A stretch of 64,000 nucleotides of DNA from AP-15 sp963701815 (GTDB lineage Bacteria; Pseudomonadota; Alphaproteobacteria; ATCC43930; CGMCC-115725), in the NCBI GenBank assembly GCA_963701815.1, contig CAVPBN010000037.1:1-64000 (forward strand), read 5' to 3'. Positions 34,145-43,343 of this stretch are shown one piece after another. Within the stretch, counting starts at the first letter, position 1; each line of letters opens with the position of its first letter. Made by a program: the position numbers and the translations under genes. The notes below the pieces were generated by a model that worked only from the letters and a program-made list of their open reading frames with translations, was not told the DNA's origin and did not search any database.

Positions 34145-35569
34145 TCATGCCGCCGGACCGGCCGCGTCGGCGGGCTTGTTCGTGGCGGGCTCGCGCGCCG
34201 GCCGGCCGACGCGCACGAAATCGAACTGGCGCGTCAGGCTCACGACGGTGGCCGCCGCGGCGAAGCAGGCCGCGAGCACGAGCGCGGTGACCGCACCACG
34301 ACCGCTCGCGCTGACGCCGAAGACCAGGGCAACCATCGCTGCGCCGATCGACTGCCCGAGCAGCCGTGCACTGCCTTGAATCGCGCCGGCGCCGCCGCTG
34401 CGCTCGCGCGGGGCGGCCATGACGATCGCGCGAGCGTTGGGCTGTTGGAACAGCCCCATGCCTGCGCCGCACACGGCTATCCGCCACAATATGTCGCCGG
34501 TGCCGGGATGCGCCGGCAATACCGCAAGCAGTACGAACCCGGCGCCGACGATGGCGAGCCCGATGCTGCCGAGAATGCCGGCCGGATAGCGATCGGCGAG
34601 CCGGCCGGCGAACGGCGCCATCAGCGCACTGGTCGCCGGCCATGGCGTCATCAGCAGCCCGGTAGCTACCGCCGACACCCCGATCACGTCCTGGAAATAG
34701 AACGGCAGCGAGACGAAAGCGAGGCCTTGGGCGATGAAGCACAGCACCGAGGTCGTCACCGACACCGAAAAGATCCGCCGACGGAACAAGTCGATCGGCA
34801 GCAACGGCATGGTCTGCGCTGCCTGACGCCGCACCAGCAGATACCCGGCGGCGACGGCGCCGACGAACTCGCCGGCGACGGCGAGCGCCTTCTGACCGTG
34901 GCCGAGACCGTTGATGCCGCTTATCAGACTGCCGAACATCAGCGCGCACAGGCCCGCGCTCCACAGGTCGAAGCGGTGGCCGCTCGGCTCGGTATGCGGC
35001 AGCAGGCGCATCGACAACGCCAGCGTGACGATGCCGATCGGCACGTTGACCGCAAACAACCACGGCCACGCGGCGACCGACAGGATCGCCGCCGCCACTG
35101 TCGGCCCCGCCGCCGACGAAGTGGAGACGACGAGGGAGGTCAAGGCGATGCCGCGGCCCAACTGCCGCCGCGGGTAGGTGTAGCGAATCAATGCGGTGTT
35201 GACGCTCATTATCCCGGCGGCGCCGAGGCCCTGCAGCGCGCGACCCACGGTCAACATCTCGAGCGAGCCGGCCCGGGCGCTGATCAGTGCCGCACCGGTA
35301 TAAATCAAGAGGCCGAAGCGATAGACGCGGCGATAGCCGAAGATGTCGCCGAAAGATGCCAGCGGCAGCAGCGAAATCATCACCGCGAGCTGATAGGCGT
35401 TGACCACCCAGATCGAAGCCGCCGGGCTGGAATTGAGGTCTTTGCCGATCCGCGGCAGTGCGACGTTGACGAGCGCGGTGTCGAGACACGACAGCGCGAC
35501 CCCGACCATCAGGGTCAGGATCGCCCAGTAGCGCTGCGGGATCGGCAGACCGTCTTCGGCGGTGTCCAT
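34145..35569 (-). CDS. MFS transporter, DHA2 family
   Basis: 474-aa permease, about 14 hydrophobic segments. Helix 1 GVALSCLDTALVNVALPRIG with the D-(x)-N-V-A-L-P pattern of DHA2 drug exporters, ASFGDIFGYRRVYRFGLLIY as motif A, and GRALQGLGAAGIMSVNTALI as motif B region. A typical multidrug/SmvA-like exporter. It is convergent with the nucleotide-transporter-like gene (75 bp apart) and divergent from the next MFS gene. Confidence 0.87.
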   Translation of the reverse strand: MDTAEDGLPIPQRYWAILTLMVGVALSCLDTALVNVALPRIGKDLNSSPAASIWVVNAYQLAVMISLLPLASFGDIFGYRRVYRFGLLIYTGAALISARAGSLEMLTVGRALQGLGAAGIMSVNTALIRYTYPRRQLGRGIALTSLVVSTSSAAGPTVAAAILSVAAWPWLFAVNVPIGIVTLALSMRLLPHTEPSGHRFDLWSAGLCALMFGSLISGINGLGHGQKALAVAGEFVGAVAAGYLLVRRQAAQTMPLLPIDLFRRRIFSVSVTTSVLCFIAQGLAFVSLPFYFQDVIGVSAVATGLLMTPWPATSALMAPFAGRLADRYPAGILGSIGLAIVGAGFVLLAVLPAHPGTGDILWRIAVCGAGMGLFQQPNARAIVMAAPRERSGGAGAIQGSARLLGQSIGAAMVALVFGVSASGRGAVTALVLAACFAAAATVVSLTRQFDFVRVGRPAREPATNKPADAAGPAA

Positions 35570-35958
35570 GTCGTGTGATCAAGCTGCGGAAATGGCGCCG
35601 AGACGTAGGTAGCCTGTGGCGATGCACGGTGCCAGACCGGGTGTCGCAACCCACCCATCGGGCGAATGCGGGTGACGGTCTCCGATGCGAACCGCATCTC
35701 AGCCGGCCATGCATCGCCCGATGACCGCCGGCTGCGGACATGGGAGGCATCCAAAAACCCCAAGAACCTCGTCACGGCGGTCGGTCTACAATCGGGCGTA
35801 AGGGGCCGAAAGGGCGCTGTCCGAGGATAGCAAGGTGCGAAATATGGCGACGATCGACACCGTACTCTTCTCTTAAACACCCTGGTCCGCTAAGGGAGAA
35901 GGCCCATTGCGAGGTCTACGATCTGCCTGACGCCGCTGATATCCGACACGTCATCGGC
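35570..35958. other. Divergent promoter region between two MFS genes
   Basis: 389 bp with no supported gene. The base composition dips around 35830-35890 (TACTCTTCTCTTAAACACC), a possible promoter zone for the plus-strand gene. No operator palindrome was found by eye. Confidence 0.4.
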
Positions 35959-37215
35959 ATGACGGCCGCAACTGCGACCGGCCGCGCGCCTCCGGCGGCG
36001 ACGATAGAGACGCGGCGGTCATGGTTGATCGCCATAACCGCGCTCGGCATCCTTTCTGTGTCTTTCGGTGCGCCGGTCATCGCCATCGTGGCGCTGAAGC
36101 CGATCGCGGCCGAGTTCGGCAATGTCCGCTCGGTGCCGGCATTTGCAGTCTCGCTCGCCTGGCTCGGGTCCGCTGTCGGCGGGATTTCGATGGGGCGGAT
36201 CGCCGAGCGGATCGGCGTGCGCTGGACAGTGATGTTCGGCGCGCTGATGATCGCGGCGGGGCTCGTCCTGTCGAGCGTCGGCGGTCGCTGGTCGCTCTAT
36301 TTCGGGCACGGGGTGCTGATGGGGTTGCTCGGCAATGCCGGGATCAACGCGCCGCTCTATGTCTATATCGCCCGCTGGTTCGATCGCCGCCGCGGCACCG
36401 CGCTGGCGCTGATCGCCAGCGGCCAGGCGGTCGCCGGGACGATCTGGGCGCCGCTGTTCGGCTACGCGATCCAGACTTTCGGTTGGCGTTACACGATGCA
36501 GCTGTATGCGGGGTTCGCGATTGTCGCGACCTTACCCGCCGCGTTTCTGATCTTGGGCGCCCCACCCGACGCATCGAGCGCCGGAGCGGTCGGCCGCGAA
36601 CCAATGCCGCGCGCCACGGTGCTCGGCCTTGAGCCGCGAACGGCGCTCGGACTGCTGTGCGGCGCGAGCTTTCTGTGCTGTGTGCCGATGGCGATGCCGC
36701 AAGGCCATCTGGTTGCCTATTGCGGCGATCTCGGCATCCCGGTCACGCAGGGTGCAGCGATGCTGTCGCTGCTGTTGGCCTGCGCCTTCATCGGCCGGCA
36801 ATTCTGGGGCTTCGCCGCCGATCGGTTTGGCGGATTGCGCACAGTGTTTGCCGGCTCGGCCTGTCAGGCCTTGGCAATGGCCGGGTTTCTCTTCACCCGG
36901 AACGAGGCCGGCTTGTTTGCCGTCTCGGCCGCGTTCGGGCTCGGCTTCAGCGGGATCATCCCGGCCTATGTGGTGGCGGTGCGCGAGCTGTTCCCGGCCT
37001 CCGAAGCGTCGTGGCGGATCCCCACGGTGCTGCTGTTCAGCGGTTCGGGCATGGCCGCGGGCGGCTGGCTCGCCGGCGTGATCTACGACTATGCCGGGTT
37101 TTACGCGGCGGCGTTTGCCGCCGGGATTCTCTTCAACCTCGCCAATTTATTGGTCATCGGCCTGCTGGTGTTTCGCCAAAGCCGGCTCCGGTCCCCAGCG
37201 CTCGCGGGGGCGTAG
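35959..37215 (+). CDS. MFS transporter (OFA/MCT-like)
   Basis: 418-aa permease with 12 hydrophobic segments. Seen: SFGAPVIAIVALKPIAAEFG, LAWLGSAVGGISMGRIAERIG (motif A GRIAERIGVRWT), GLLGNAGINAPLYVYIARWF and DRRRGTALALIASGQAVAGT, the motif of OFA/monocarboxylate-type carriers. Start at ATG 35959 lacks a clear SD. Likely imports a small organic anion. The next gene, an L,D-transpeptidase, is convergent. Confidence 0.85.
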   Translation: MTAATATGRAPPAATIETRRSWLIAITALGILSVSFGAPVIAIVALKPIAAEFGNVRSVPAFAVSLAWLGSAVGGISMGRIAERIGVRWTVMFGALMIAAGLVLSSVGGRWSLYFGHGVLMGLLGNAGINAPLYVYIARWFDRRRGTALALIASGQAVAGTIWAPLFGYAIQTFGWRYTMQLYAGFAIVATLPAAFLILGAPPDASSAGAVGREPMPRATVLGLEPRTALGLLCGASFLCCVPMAMPQGHLVAYCGDLGIPVTQGAAMLSLLLACAFIGRQFWGFAADRFGGLRTVFAGSACQALAMAGFLFTRNEAGLFAVSAAFGLGFSGIIPAYVVAVRELFPASEASWRIPTVLLFSGSGMAAGGWLAGVIYDYAGFYAAAFAAGILFNLANLLVIGLLVFRQSRLRSPALAGA

Positions 37216-37271
37216 GCTGGCGACGGTCGAGGCTTTGGTTTGGGGCCGCCACGACCATATTACGCCCCGGA

Positions 37272-38111
37272 TTACGCCCCCGGCTGGGGAGGCTCAGAGG
37301 AATCGACGACGACCAGCATGTTTCCGGCGAGTGGCGTCGGGGTGCGGTCGCGGAGCAGCAAAGCTTCGAAGCGGCGCTGGTCTTCCGCCGCGCGCTCGTA
37401 ATCGGCGTCGAGTATTCCGTGACGATCGAGAAACCGATTCATCGCCGCCGGGACCCGCACGCATCCTTTCGAGGCAGGCCGCCCGATCCGCGTTTCGAGA
37501 TAGGCGGGATCGGTCGCATGCATCAGCAGCCTGATTTCGCCTTGCTCCTGCGTCCCCCAGCCTTTCGTCGCGACCTGCCAGCCGAAATCCCAAACGCGCA
37601 TTCCTTTGAGCCCAAGGCCGCGAATATGCTGAGCATTGAACGTCCCCTCGGCTCGCCAATCGAGGATCGCATCGGTATGCGGAAAGGCCCCGGTAGGGGT
37701 GAGGTAATAGTCTCGCCGGCCCATCTCGCCGGTCGAGACCCTTGTGCCGCCGAGGCTCCGCCAGGCCGCGTCGGGCCGCGCCACTACAATGCGCATCTGC
37801 TGGACCCCAGGGCTTCGGTCGACGACTACCAGAAGCTGTGGCCGCTCGATCCTCTGATTGCCGCCGGCGATCGCCGCTCGGGATCGCTCGATCCATCCTT
37901 GCTCGGCCGCCGGCGTGTCGACGATGGCGCCCGGCACTTCGCGGAGGAGCGCCTCGCGAAGCCGTTCTGCCTCGCCGTCGACGTCGAGCAATGGCGCCGC
38001 CCGGGGCGGCGTCGGCGTCGGCACGACGAGCGCTGTGGTTCGCGGCGCGGGTGTCTGGGCGCAGGCGGCGGCCATGGTCAACAGACCGATCGCCGAAACG
38101 AGGATGCGCAT
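37272..38111 (-). CDS. L,D-transpeptidase
   Basis: 279-aa YkuD-type peptidoglycan L,D-transpeptidase. N-terminal signal MRILVSAIGLLTMAAAC with Cys17 possibly a lipoprotein site. The catalytic region has LLMHATDPAYLETRIGRPAS with H198, followed by SKGCVRVP with nucleophile C217, the HxxD...SxGCxR signature, and YYLTPTGAFPHTD of the YkuD barrel before it. Acts in the periplasm on cross-links between peptides. ATG at 38111. It stands alone; divergent from the DadA-like gene. Confidence 0.9.
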   Translation of the reverse strand: MRILVSAIGLLTMAAACAQTPAPRTTALVVPTPTPPRAAPLLDVDGEAERLREALLREVPGAIVDTPAAEQGWIERSRAAIAGGNQRIERPQLLVVVDRSPGVQQMRIVVARPDAAWRSLGGTRVSTGEMGRRDYYLTPTGAFPHTDAILDWRAEGTFNAQHIRGLGLKGMRVWDFGWQVATKGWGTQEQGEIRLLMHATDPAYLETRIGRPASKGCVRVPAAMNRFLDRHGILDADYERAAEDQRRFEALLLRDRTPTPLAGNMLVVVDSSEPPQPGA

Positions 38112-38284
38112 TGGTGATGACCTTGGTGCGATCGGCTTGGTGATCGAGGGGGGACCGCGCAATTTATGCGGTACCGCCGTGTACGAAGCGTTAAGCGGCT
38201 CCGTCACCGGACCCGGCGCCACCCTCGATCGCGGCGCCGGGCCCGGCGAGGCCCTCGGAGTTGCGAATTGGGAGATCGGGCAGG

Positions 38285-39553
38285 ATGAGCGCCGGTGCGG
38301 ATGTAATCGTTCTCGGGGCCGGAATGGTGGGTGTGAGCGTGGCCCTGCATCTACAAAAGCGCGGCCGCGACGTCGTTCTCATCGACCGGCGCGGCGCCGG
38401 GGAGGAAACGAGCTACGGCAATGCCGGCTTGATCCAGCGCGAGGCAGTGATCCCCTACACCTTTCCCAGAGAATTCAGCGTCATCTTGAGCTATGCGCGG
38501 AATAATCGCCGCGACGCGGTCTATCATTTGTCATCCTTGCCGCGCATCGCGCCATGGCTTTTCCGATACTGGCGGAATGCAACGCCGGATCGCGTCGAGC
38601 GATCAATGCTCGCACTCGCCCCGCTGATGGCGCAATGCGTTGACGAGCATGACGTACTGATCGCCGAGGCCGGTCCCGCGGCGCAACGCCTCGTGCACCA
38701 CACAGGCTGGCTCAACTGTTTTCGCTCGGAGGAGAGCCTGCAAAAGGCGATCGCGGATGCGCGCAGGCTCGACAGATATGGCATCGATTATGCGGTGCTC
38801 ACGGGCGCCCAGCTGCGCGAGCTCGAACCGCATGTGTCCGCGGCGATCGTCGGGGCGATCCATTTCCGCGGTTCGCCGACCTCGTCCGATCCCGGCATGC
38901 TGACGAAAGCTTACGCCGATCTCTTCATGCGTAAGGGCGGGCGTTTTCTGAATGGCGACGCGCGGCGCCTTGCCGCGGAACCCTCGGGTTGGAGCGTGGC
39001 TTCAAGGGAGGGCTCGGTCGAAGCTCGCGAAGCGGTGGTAGCGCTTGGTCCCTGGTCCGAGGATGTCTTTCGGCCGCTCGGCTACGACATCCCCTTGGCG
39101 GTCAAGCGCGGCTACCACATGCACTATGGCGTAAAAGGAAATGCCACACTCGGCCATGCCGTACGGGACGCCGATGGCGGCTATGCGCTTGCGCCGATGA
39201 GCAAGGGGATTCGCCTGACGACCGGCGTCGAGTTTGCCGATCGGGACGCGGCGCCGAGCCCTGTCCAGCTTGCGCGCGACGAGCCGCTCGCCCGCGAATT
39301 GTTTCCGCTGGCCGAACGGTTGGAGCCCGAACCTTGGCTGGGCCGGCGGCCCTGTCTTCCGGACATGGTCCCCGTGATCGGTAAGGGCGAGCGGCATCAG
39401 GGCCTGTGGTTCGCCTTCGGCCATGCCCATCACGGCTTTACCCTCGGACCCGTCACCGGGCGGTTGCTCGCCGAGATGATGACCGGGGAGGAACCCTTCG
39501 CCGAGCCCTCGCGTTACGCCGCCCGCCGGTTCGGAAACCGAGCCGGCAGCTGA
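38285..39553 (+). CDS. FAD-dependent D-amino-acid oxidase/dehydrogenase (DadA-like)
   Basis: 422-aa FAD protein of the DAO family. Rossmann motif VIVLGAGMVGVSVALHLQKR (GAGMVG), substrate-side ETSYGNAGLIQREAVIPYTF as in DadA, and GLWFAFGHAHHGFTLGPVTG near the C-terminus, the second FAD contact. Oxidises a D-amino acid or secondary amine to an imino acid, electrons going to the respiratory chain or O2. ATG 38285 follows a stretch with GGGAGA. Upstream is the divergent transpeptidase; no racemase is adjacent. Confidence 0.87.
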   Translation: MSAGADVIVLGAGMVGVSVALHLQKRGRDVVLIDRRGAGEETSYGNAGLIQREAVIPYTFPREFSVILSYARNNRRDAVYHLSSLPRIAPWLFRYWRNATPDRVERSMLALAPLMAQCVDEHDVLIAEAGPAAQRLVHHTGWLNCFRSEESLQKAIADARRLDRYGIDYAVLTGAQLRELEPHVSAAIVGAIHFRGSPTSSDPGMLTKAYADLFMRKGGRFLNGDARRLAAEPSGWSVASREGSVEAREAVVALGPWSEDVFRPLGYDIPLAVKRGYHMHYGVKGNATLGHAVRDADGGYALAPMSKGIRLTTGVEFADRDAAPSPVQLARDEPLARELFPLAERLEPEPWLGRRPCLPDMVPVIGKGERHQGLWFAFGHAHHGFTLGPVTGRLLAEMMTGEEPFAEPSRYAARRFGNRAGS

Positions 39554-39624
39554 CACCTGAGCGGCCGGCATCTCCGGTCGGCTGGTTTGGTTTCTATCCG
39601 ATAAGGCCCCGGCGATAAATTGAG

Positions 39625-39876
39625 TTACAGCAGGAGCCGCCGCGCTTCCTGCGCCGGGCTGCGGGTTGCGGCGCGACGACAAGGGCCCGAGCCGATCGGC
39701 GCTCGGCCTTCCGGTCCAGCCGATACTTGGGCGCGCTCGCGGCGCAGTTCCTCCATGCGGGCCCGGATTGTCGCAAAGTCATCTGCGGCGCGCGGGCGGG
39801 TGGAGCGGTCGTGGCGCAGCTCGTGCATGCGCGCGCGGATCGTCGCAAAATCGTCTGCGGCGCGGGGTCGGGTCAT
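39625..39876 (-). CDS. Small basic protein with a tandem 20-residue repeat
   Basis: 83 aa, ATG 39876 with a perfect GGAGGAAAC just before it. Residues 2-21 and 26-45 are two copies of TRPRAADDFATIRARM(H/E)ELR, 19 of 20 identical, followed by a basic, Pro/Arg-rich tail. Charged and probably helical; no membrane or signal segment. The DDFATIRARMEELRRER pattern occurs in small hypothetical proteins of Rhizobiales, usually as a single copy. Function unknown. Confidence 0.72.
   Translation of the reverse strand: MTRPRAADDFATIRARMHELRHDRSTRPRAADDFATIRARMEELRRERAQVSAGPEGRAPIGSGPCRRAATRSPAQEARRLLL
39742..39873. repeat. Tandem DNA repeat inside the small protein gene
   Basis: Two 60-bp units at 39742-39801 and 39814-39873, 72 bp apart. 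They differ at about 10 of 60 bases but encode 19 of 20 identical residues, so most changes are silent. That points to an old duplication kept under protein-level selection. Confidence 0.75.
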
Positions 39877-40456
39877 GTTTCCTCCGGTTTCTTGCAGCTG
39901 GGCTTGGCTTCTTATACAGCCCGATGCCGCGGAAGCACCCAATAGGAAATCGGCGGGACGGACCGCGGCTGCATCGCGGGGGATCGGTTTGATCTCGCTC
40001 GCTTTTCCCAGGCAGGCATCGGGGCTTGCGGTGGAGATGCCGGCGCCGCGGGGCTTCGCCGCCTTCAAACGGCGCCGGGACGGCAATGTTTCGAAATGGA
40101 GCACGCGTGCGGCGCAGCGAGGATTTCCCGGGGCAATCCACGGCTGTCCGGTTCACGAAACGCGGTTGCGGAGTTGCGGCCGGTCCTCAACCCCCGCTCG
40201 TCATGCCCGTGCTTGTCACGGGTATCCACGTCTTCCCGCCGCCGCTGGGTCCGTGGATGGCCGGAACACAGTCCGGCCATGACGATCTTTGGTTGTGCCG
40301 GCGATATGCGCTTATCGTATTCCCACTCGACGAAGCTGAACCGGACAGCAGTGGGGGCAATCCGGCGCCGACGGGAAAACGGCTCGGCCCAGGCCTGGTT
40401 TTTTGATACCGTCCCGACGCGGAGGTCGTCGATAGGCACGGACAGAGGTGGAGGCC
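39877..40456. other. Intergenic stretch before carbonic anhydrase
   Basis: 580 bp without a supported gene. The centre holds the REP-like repeat at 40199-40283. The carbonic anhydrase promoter should lie between 40284 and 40445. Confidence 0.45.
40199..40283. repeat. REP-like inverted repeat, second family
   Basis: Left part CGTCATGCCCGTGCTTGTCA through GGTATCCACG (40199-40230); right part CGTGGATGGCCGG through CCGGCCATGACG (40252-40283). The outer 8 bp (CGTCATG.C) and the ATCCACG/CGTGGAT block pair, making a nested palindrome with internal stems (CCCGTGCTTGTCACGGG and CCGGAACACAGTCCGG). This is the GTCATGCCCGGCTTG-type dispersed repeat of alphaproteobacteria. Confidence 0.75.
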
Positions 40457-41038
40457 ATGAGCAAGATCCTGGATGAAGTACTGGCTGCGAACGCCAAATA
40501 CGCAGAAGAATTCGGCGACAAGGCAAACTTGGCGTTGCCGCCCGGCCGGGGTTTCGCGATTCTGACCTGCATGGACGCCCGCCTGGATCCGGCAAAATAC
40601 GCCGGTTTGGCCGAAGGCGACGCTCACGTGATCCGCAATGCCGGCGGGCGCGCCAGTGACGACGCCATCCGCTCGCTGGTCATCTCGTACAAACTCCTCG
40701 GCACCAGGGAATGGTTCGTGATCCACCACACGGATTGCGGGATGCTGCTGTTCACAGACGACGACATGCATAATCTGTTGGCGAGCAGCTTAAAGACCGC
40801 GACGCTGGACCAGGCCGGCTGGCGCGATACGGGGGAGGGGCCCGGGTCCGCAGAGGCTGCCTACGTCAAATGGCTCGCCTTTTCCGACAACGCGAAAAGC
40901 GTTGTCGAAGACGTCGCCCGCATCCGCAATCACCCTCTGGTCCCGAACGACATCCCGATATACGGGTATATTTACGACGTGAAATCGGGAAGACTGCTGG
41001 AAATTCCGGAAGCCGCAAAAGTCGGGCGGGCAAGCTAG
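40457..41038 (+). CDS. Beta-class carbonic anhydrase
   Basis: 193-aa beta-carbonic anhydrase (CO2 + H2O to HCO3- + H+). Zinc ligands C38, H91 and C94 with the D40-R42 dyad: ILTCMDARLDPAKYAGL and VIHHTDCGML. The order and spacing match the small beta-CA subgroup (Rv1284-like). SD GGTGGAGG before ATG 40457. No membrane or signal segments, so cytoplasmic. Convergent with the next gene. Confidence 0.92.
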   Translation: MSKILDEVLAANAKYAEEFGDKANLALPPGRGFAILTCMDARLDPAKYAGLAEGDAHVIRNAGGRASDDAIRSLVISYKLLGTREWFVIHHTDCGMLLFTDDDMHNLLASSLKTATLDQAGWRDTGEGPGSAEAAYVKWLAFSDNAKSVVEDVARIRNHPLVPNDIPIYGYIYDVKSGRLLEIPEAAKVGRAS

Positions 41039-41143
41039 CCAAAGCATTGCGGGCCCTACCCGCCGAGGCAGCCGCCAGCAGGCGGGCGCCCCTGGCTCGA
41101 CGTCGACAGCCGGGCGCCGGCGGGCCGAACAGCGCCGGCGATG

Positions 41144-42202
41144 TCAGGCAAAAGCGCGCAGGCGCCGCGTCGTCTCCTCGGCCAGGCGCTCGACCAGTTC
41201 TGCCGCCTTCGTGGCCCGTGAGAGCGCCGCCGATTGGCCGGCCGTCAGCGCCGTCCATTCTCGGTCTCCGGTGTCGCCGAGCCTCGCGGTGAGGCTTTGT
41301 TGCGCCGGGACCGGCAGCGGTTGCAGCCCGGATGCCACAAGATCGTCGATCAGCCTGTTGCGGATATAGCGACACGGCCTGCCGCTGATCACATCGCTGA
41401 CGACGGTGCAGGCATCGTCCGCCGCGGCGAGGGCGGCGCGATGGGCGTCGCGCACGTCGGCTTCTTCGCAATGCAGAAAGGCGGTGCCGATCTGCACGGC
41501 ACTGGCGCCGAGCATAAAGGCGGCCGCTGCGGTGCGTCCGTCAGCTACCCCGCCGGCGGCGATGACCGGCACCCGCACCGCGTCGACGACCTGCGGCAGC
41601 AGGGAGAACAGGCCCGGCTGCATGCTTGCGTCGACACCGGTGAAGGTGGCGCGATGGCCCCCCGATTCGGTCCCCTGCGCGATGATGGCGTCGACCCCGC
41701 TTTGTTCGAGCAGACGCGCTTCGACCACCGTCGTCGCGCTCGACATGATGAAGATCCCCGCCGATTTGAGTGCGCGGACCACCTCGATGTCCGGCAACCC
41801 GAAATGAAAGCTCACGATCTCCGGCTTTGTTTCCAGCAGCAGCGCGACGTGTTCGGGGCCGACGTTGCTGACGGTGCCGGTCGGTTCGGGCACGCGGCCC
41901 AAACCGTGGGCGTCGTATTCGGCCTGCAAATGGTCCCGCATCGCCTCGCTGATCTCGGCCGTGAAACCTGGATCGGGCCAAATCGGGTAATTGACGTTGA
42001 GGCTGCCGCCGCTCTGCTGACGAAACCCGGCGATGCGGCGCGCGGCTTGCTCGGCGCTTCGGTTCCACATGCCCAGACCGCCGAGCCCACCCGCATTGGT
42101 CACCGCTGCCGCCAATGACGGCGTGCTCGCGCTGCCCATCGGCGCCTGCAGGATCGGCCATCTGAGGTTCAGTCTCTCGGTCAACGGGTTCGTCGGCCAC
42201 AT
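41144..42202 (-). CDS. Nitronate monooxygenase family protein
   Basis: 352-aa FMN TIM-barrel enzyme. Seen: NLRWPILQAPMGSASTPSLA, NAGGLGGLGMWNRSAEQAAR, GVDAIIAQGTESGGHRATF (FMN phosphate and catalytic His), VIAAGGVADGRTAAAAFMLG and VQIGTAFLHCEEADV. A class I-like NMO that oxidises nitronates to nitrite and carbonyls, with possible 2-nitropropane or related substrates. SD GGAGG upstream of ATG 42202. It is the second NMO in the window (other at 23815) and shares only moderate similarity with it, so the two are not a recent duplication. Confidence 0.9.
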   Translation of the reverse strand: MWPTNPLTERLNLRWPILQAPMGSASTPSLAAAVTNAGGLGGLGMWNRSAEQAARRIAGFRQQSGGSLNVNYPIWPDPGFTAEISEAMRDHLQAEYDAHGLGRVPEPTGTVSNVGPEHVALLLETKPEIVSFHFGLPDIEVVRALKSAGIFIMSSATTVVEARLLEQSGVDAIIAQGTESGGHRATFTGVDASMQPGLFSLLPQVVDAVRVPVIAAGGVADGRTAAAAFMLGASAVQIGTAFLHCEEADVRDAHRAALAAADDACTVVSDVISGRPCRYIRNRLIDDLVASGLQPLPVPAQQSLTARLGDTGDREWTALTAGQSAALSRATKAAELVERLAEETTRRLRAFA

Positions 42203-42251
42203 GCGTCCATCCTCCCCAATCCCGCCGACCGCACAGGCCGGTCCGAGCGCG

Positions 42252-43127
42252 CTAAGGAGACACCTCCAGGATCGTGTCTTCGTACCGTCCGGCTCCCATC
42301 TCGTCAGGCGGGAAGATGCCGTGGTCCGCGATCCATTCGCGCGCCTCCTCATAGGCCGCGCGCGTGTAGGGCTCGAACACGATCCGCTCGCCGGGCCCCC
42401 AGCGCCGCGTATCCATCTGGTCGCGGAACCGCACCGGAAACTCTTCCTTGTAGTAATGCGTGTAGCGCTCCGGCCGCAGGTCGATATCGCTCTGCGCCAG
42501 CCGCAACGCACGGAAATACTTCTGTACATCGGCCGGATCGGCATCGCCGGTGACCATCGAGGCCATCATGAAGGTGGAGTCGATGATCTTGCGAAACCCG
42601 AGTTGCTCAAGAAAGTAATAGGGGCCGCTGAAGAGCGACGCCGCCGGCACCTCGCGGTCGATCAACTTCTCCATGCGCCGGAACAGCAGCCCATCGGCGA
42701 AGGAAAGCGCGATCTCCTCCGGCGGCAGATATTGCTCGAGCGCCTGTATCGTCGAGTAATGGCTGCCCGATTGATAGCCGACCGAAATCGGCACGCCGGC
42801 CAGCTGCGCCGGGTGCGCTATCTCCGACTCGGGCGGCACGAACACCGCGGCGGGCGCGACCGAATATGCGTGCGGATACAGTTTTCCGTGGCCGACCGAT
42901 GCCGCGACATTGATCGTCCAGTGGCAGGCGCAGTTGATGTTCGAGCGGCGGCCGCGCTCAAAGGTCTGGTAGGCGCCGACCTTGTCGCCGAGGTCGTGCA
43001 ATTTCCCGTCGGCCGAGGTGAGCTGGTCGCTGAGTTCGTAGTCGAGCCCCTCGCGATCGAAATAGCCTTTGTCGCGGGCGACCCATTCGTGCAGCCGCAT
43101 ATGCGGCGCAATGACGAACTTCCCCAT
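42252..43127 (-). CDS. NMT1/THI5-like substrate-binding protein
   Basis: 291-aa protein of the type II periplasmic-binding fold. Seen: HMRLHEWVARDKGYFDREGL at the N-terminus (ligand-site entry motif of SsuA/THI5-like proteins), AVFVPPESEIAHPAQLAGVP, ISVGYQSGSHYSTIQALEQY and EEIALSFADG. No signal peptide is visible, so it may act in the cytoplasm as an enzyme-like or sensor protein, unlike true ABC binding proteins. GGAGGACGGC precedes ATG 43127. It lies 49 bp upstream of the NMO gene on the same strand, divergent from the amidase. Confidence 0.75.
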   Translation of the reverse strand: MGKFVIAPHMRLHEWVARDKGYFDREGLDYELSDQLTSADGKLHDLGDKVGAYQTFERGRRSNINCACHWTINVAASVGHGKLYPHAYSVAPAAVFVPPESEIAHPAQLAGVPISVGYQSGSHYSTIQALEQYLPPEEIALSFADGLLFRRMEKLIDREVPAASLFSGPYYFLEQLGFRKIIDSTFMMASMVTGDADPADVQKYFRALRLAQSDIDLRPERYTHYYKEEFPVRFRDQMDTRRWGPGERIVFEPYTRAAYEEAREWIADHGIFPPDEMGAGRYEDTILEVSP

Positions 43128-43343
43128 GCCGTCCTCCAGGAAAACCGTTTGCGCATGATAGCGGCAGCAGGCCGATCCGCCGAGCCTCCTCGGGGCGCAA
43201 TCCTGATCTTGTCCTTTCATGTTCGGACGGCAGCGGCAATGGTGCCGCATGTCTTCGGGAGCTTTGGCGCAGGCGGAGGTTTTGGGCCGATCCATAAATG
43301 TGCGAAAAGATCCGGCCTCGCCGACGGAATGCCGGAGCGCCCT

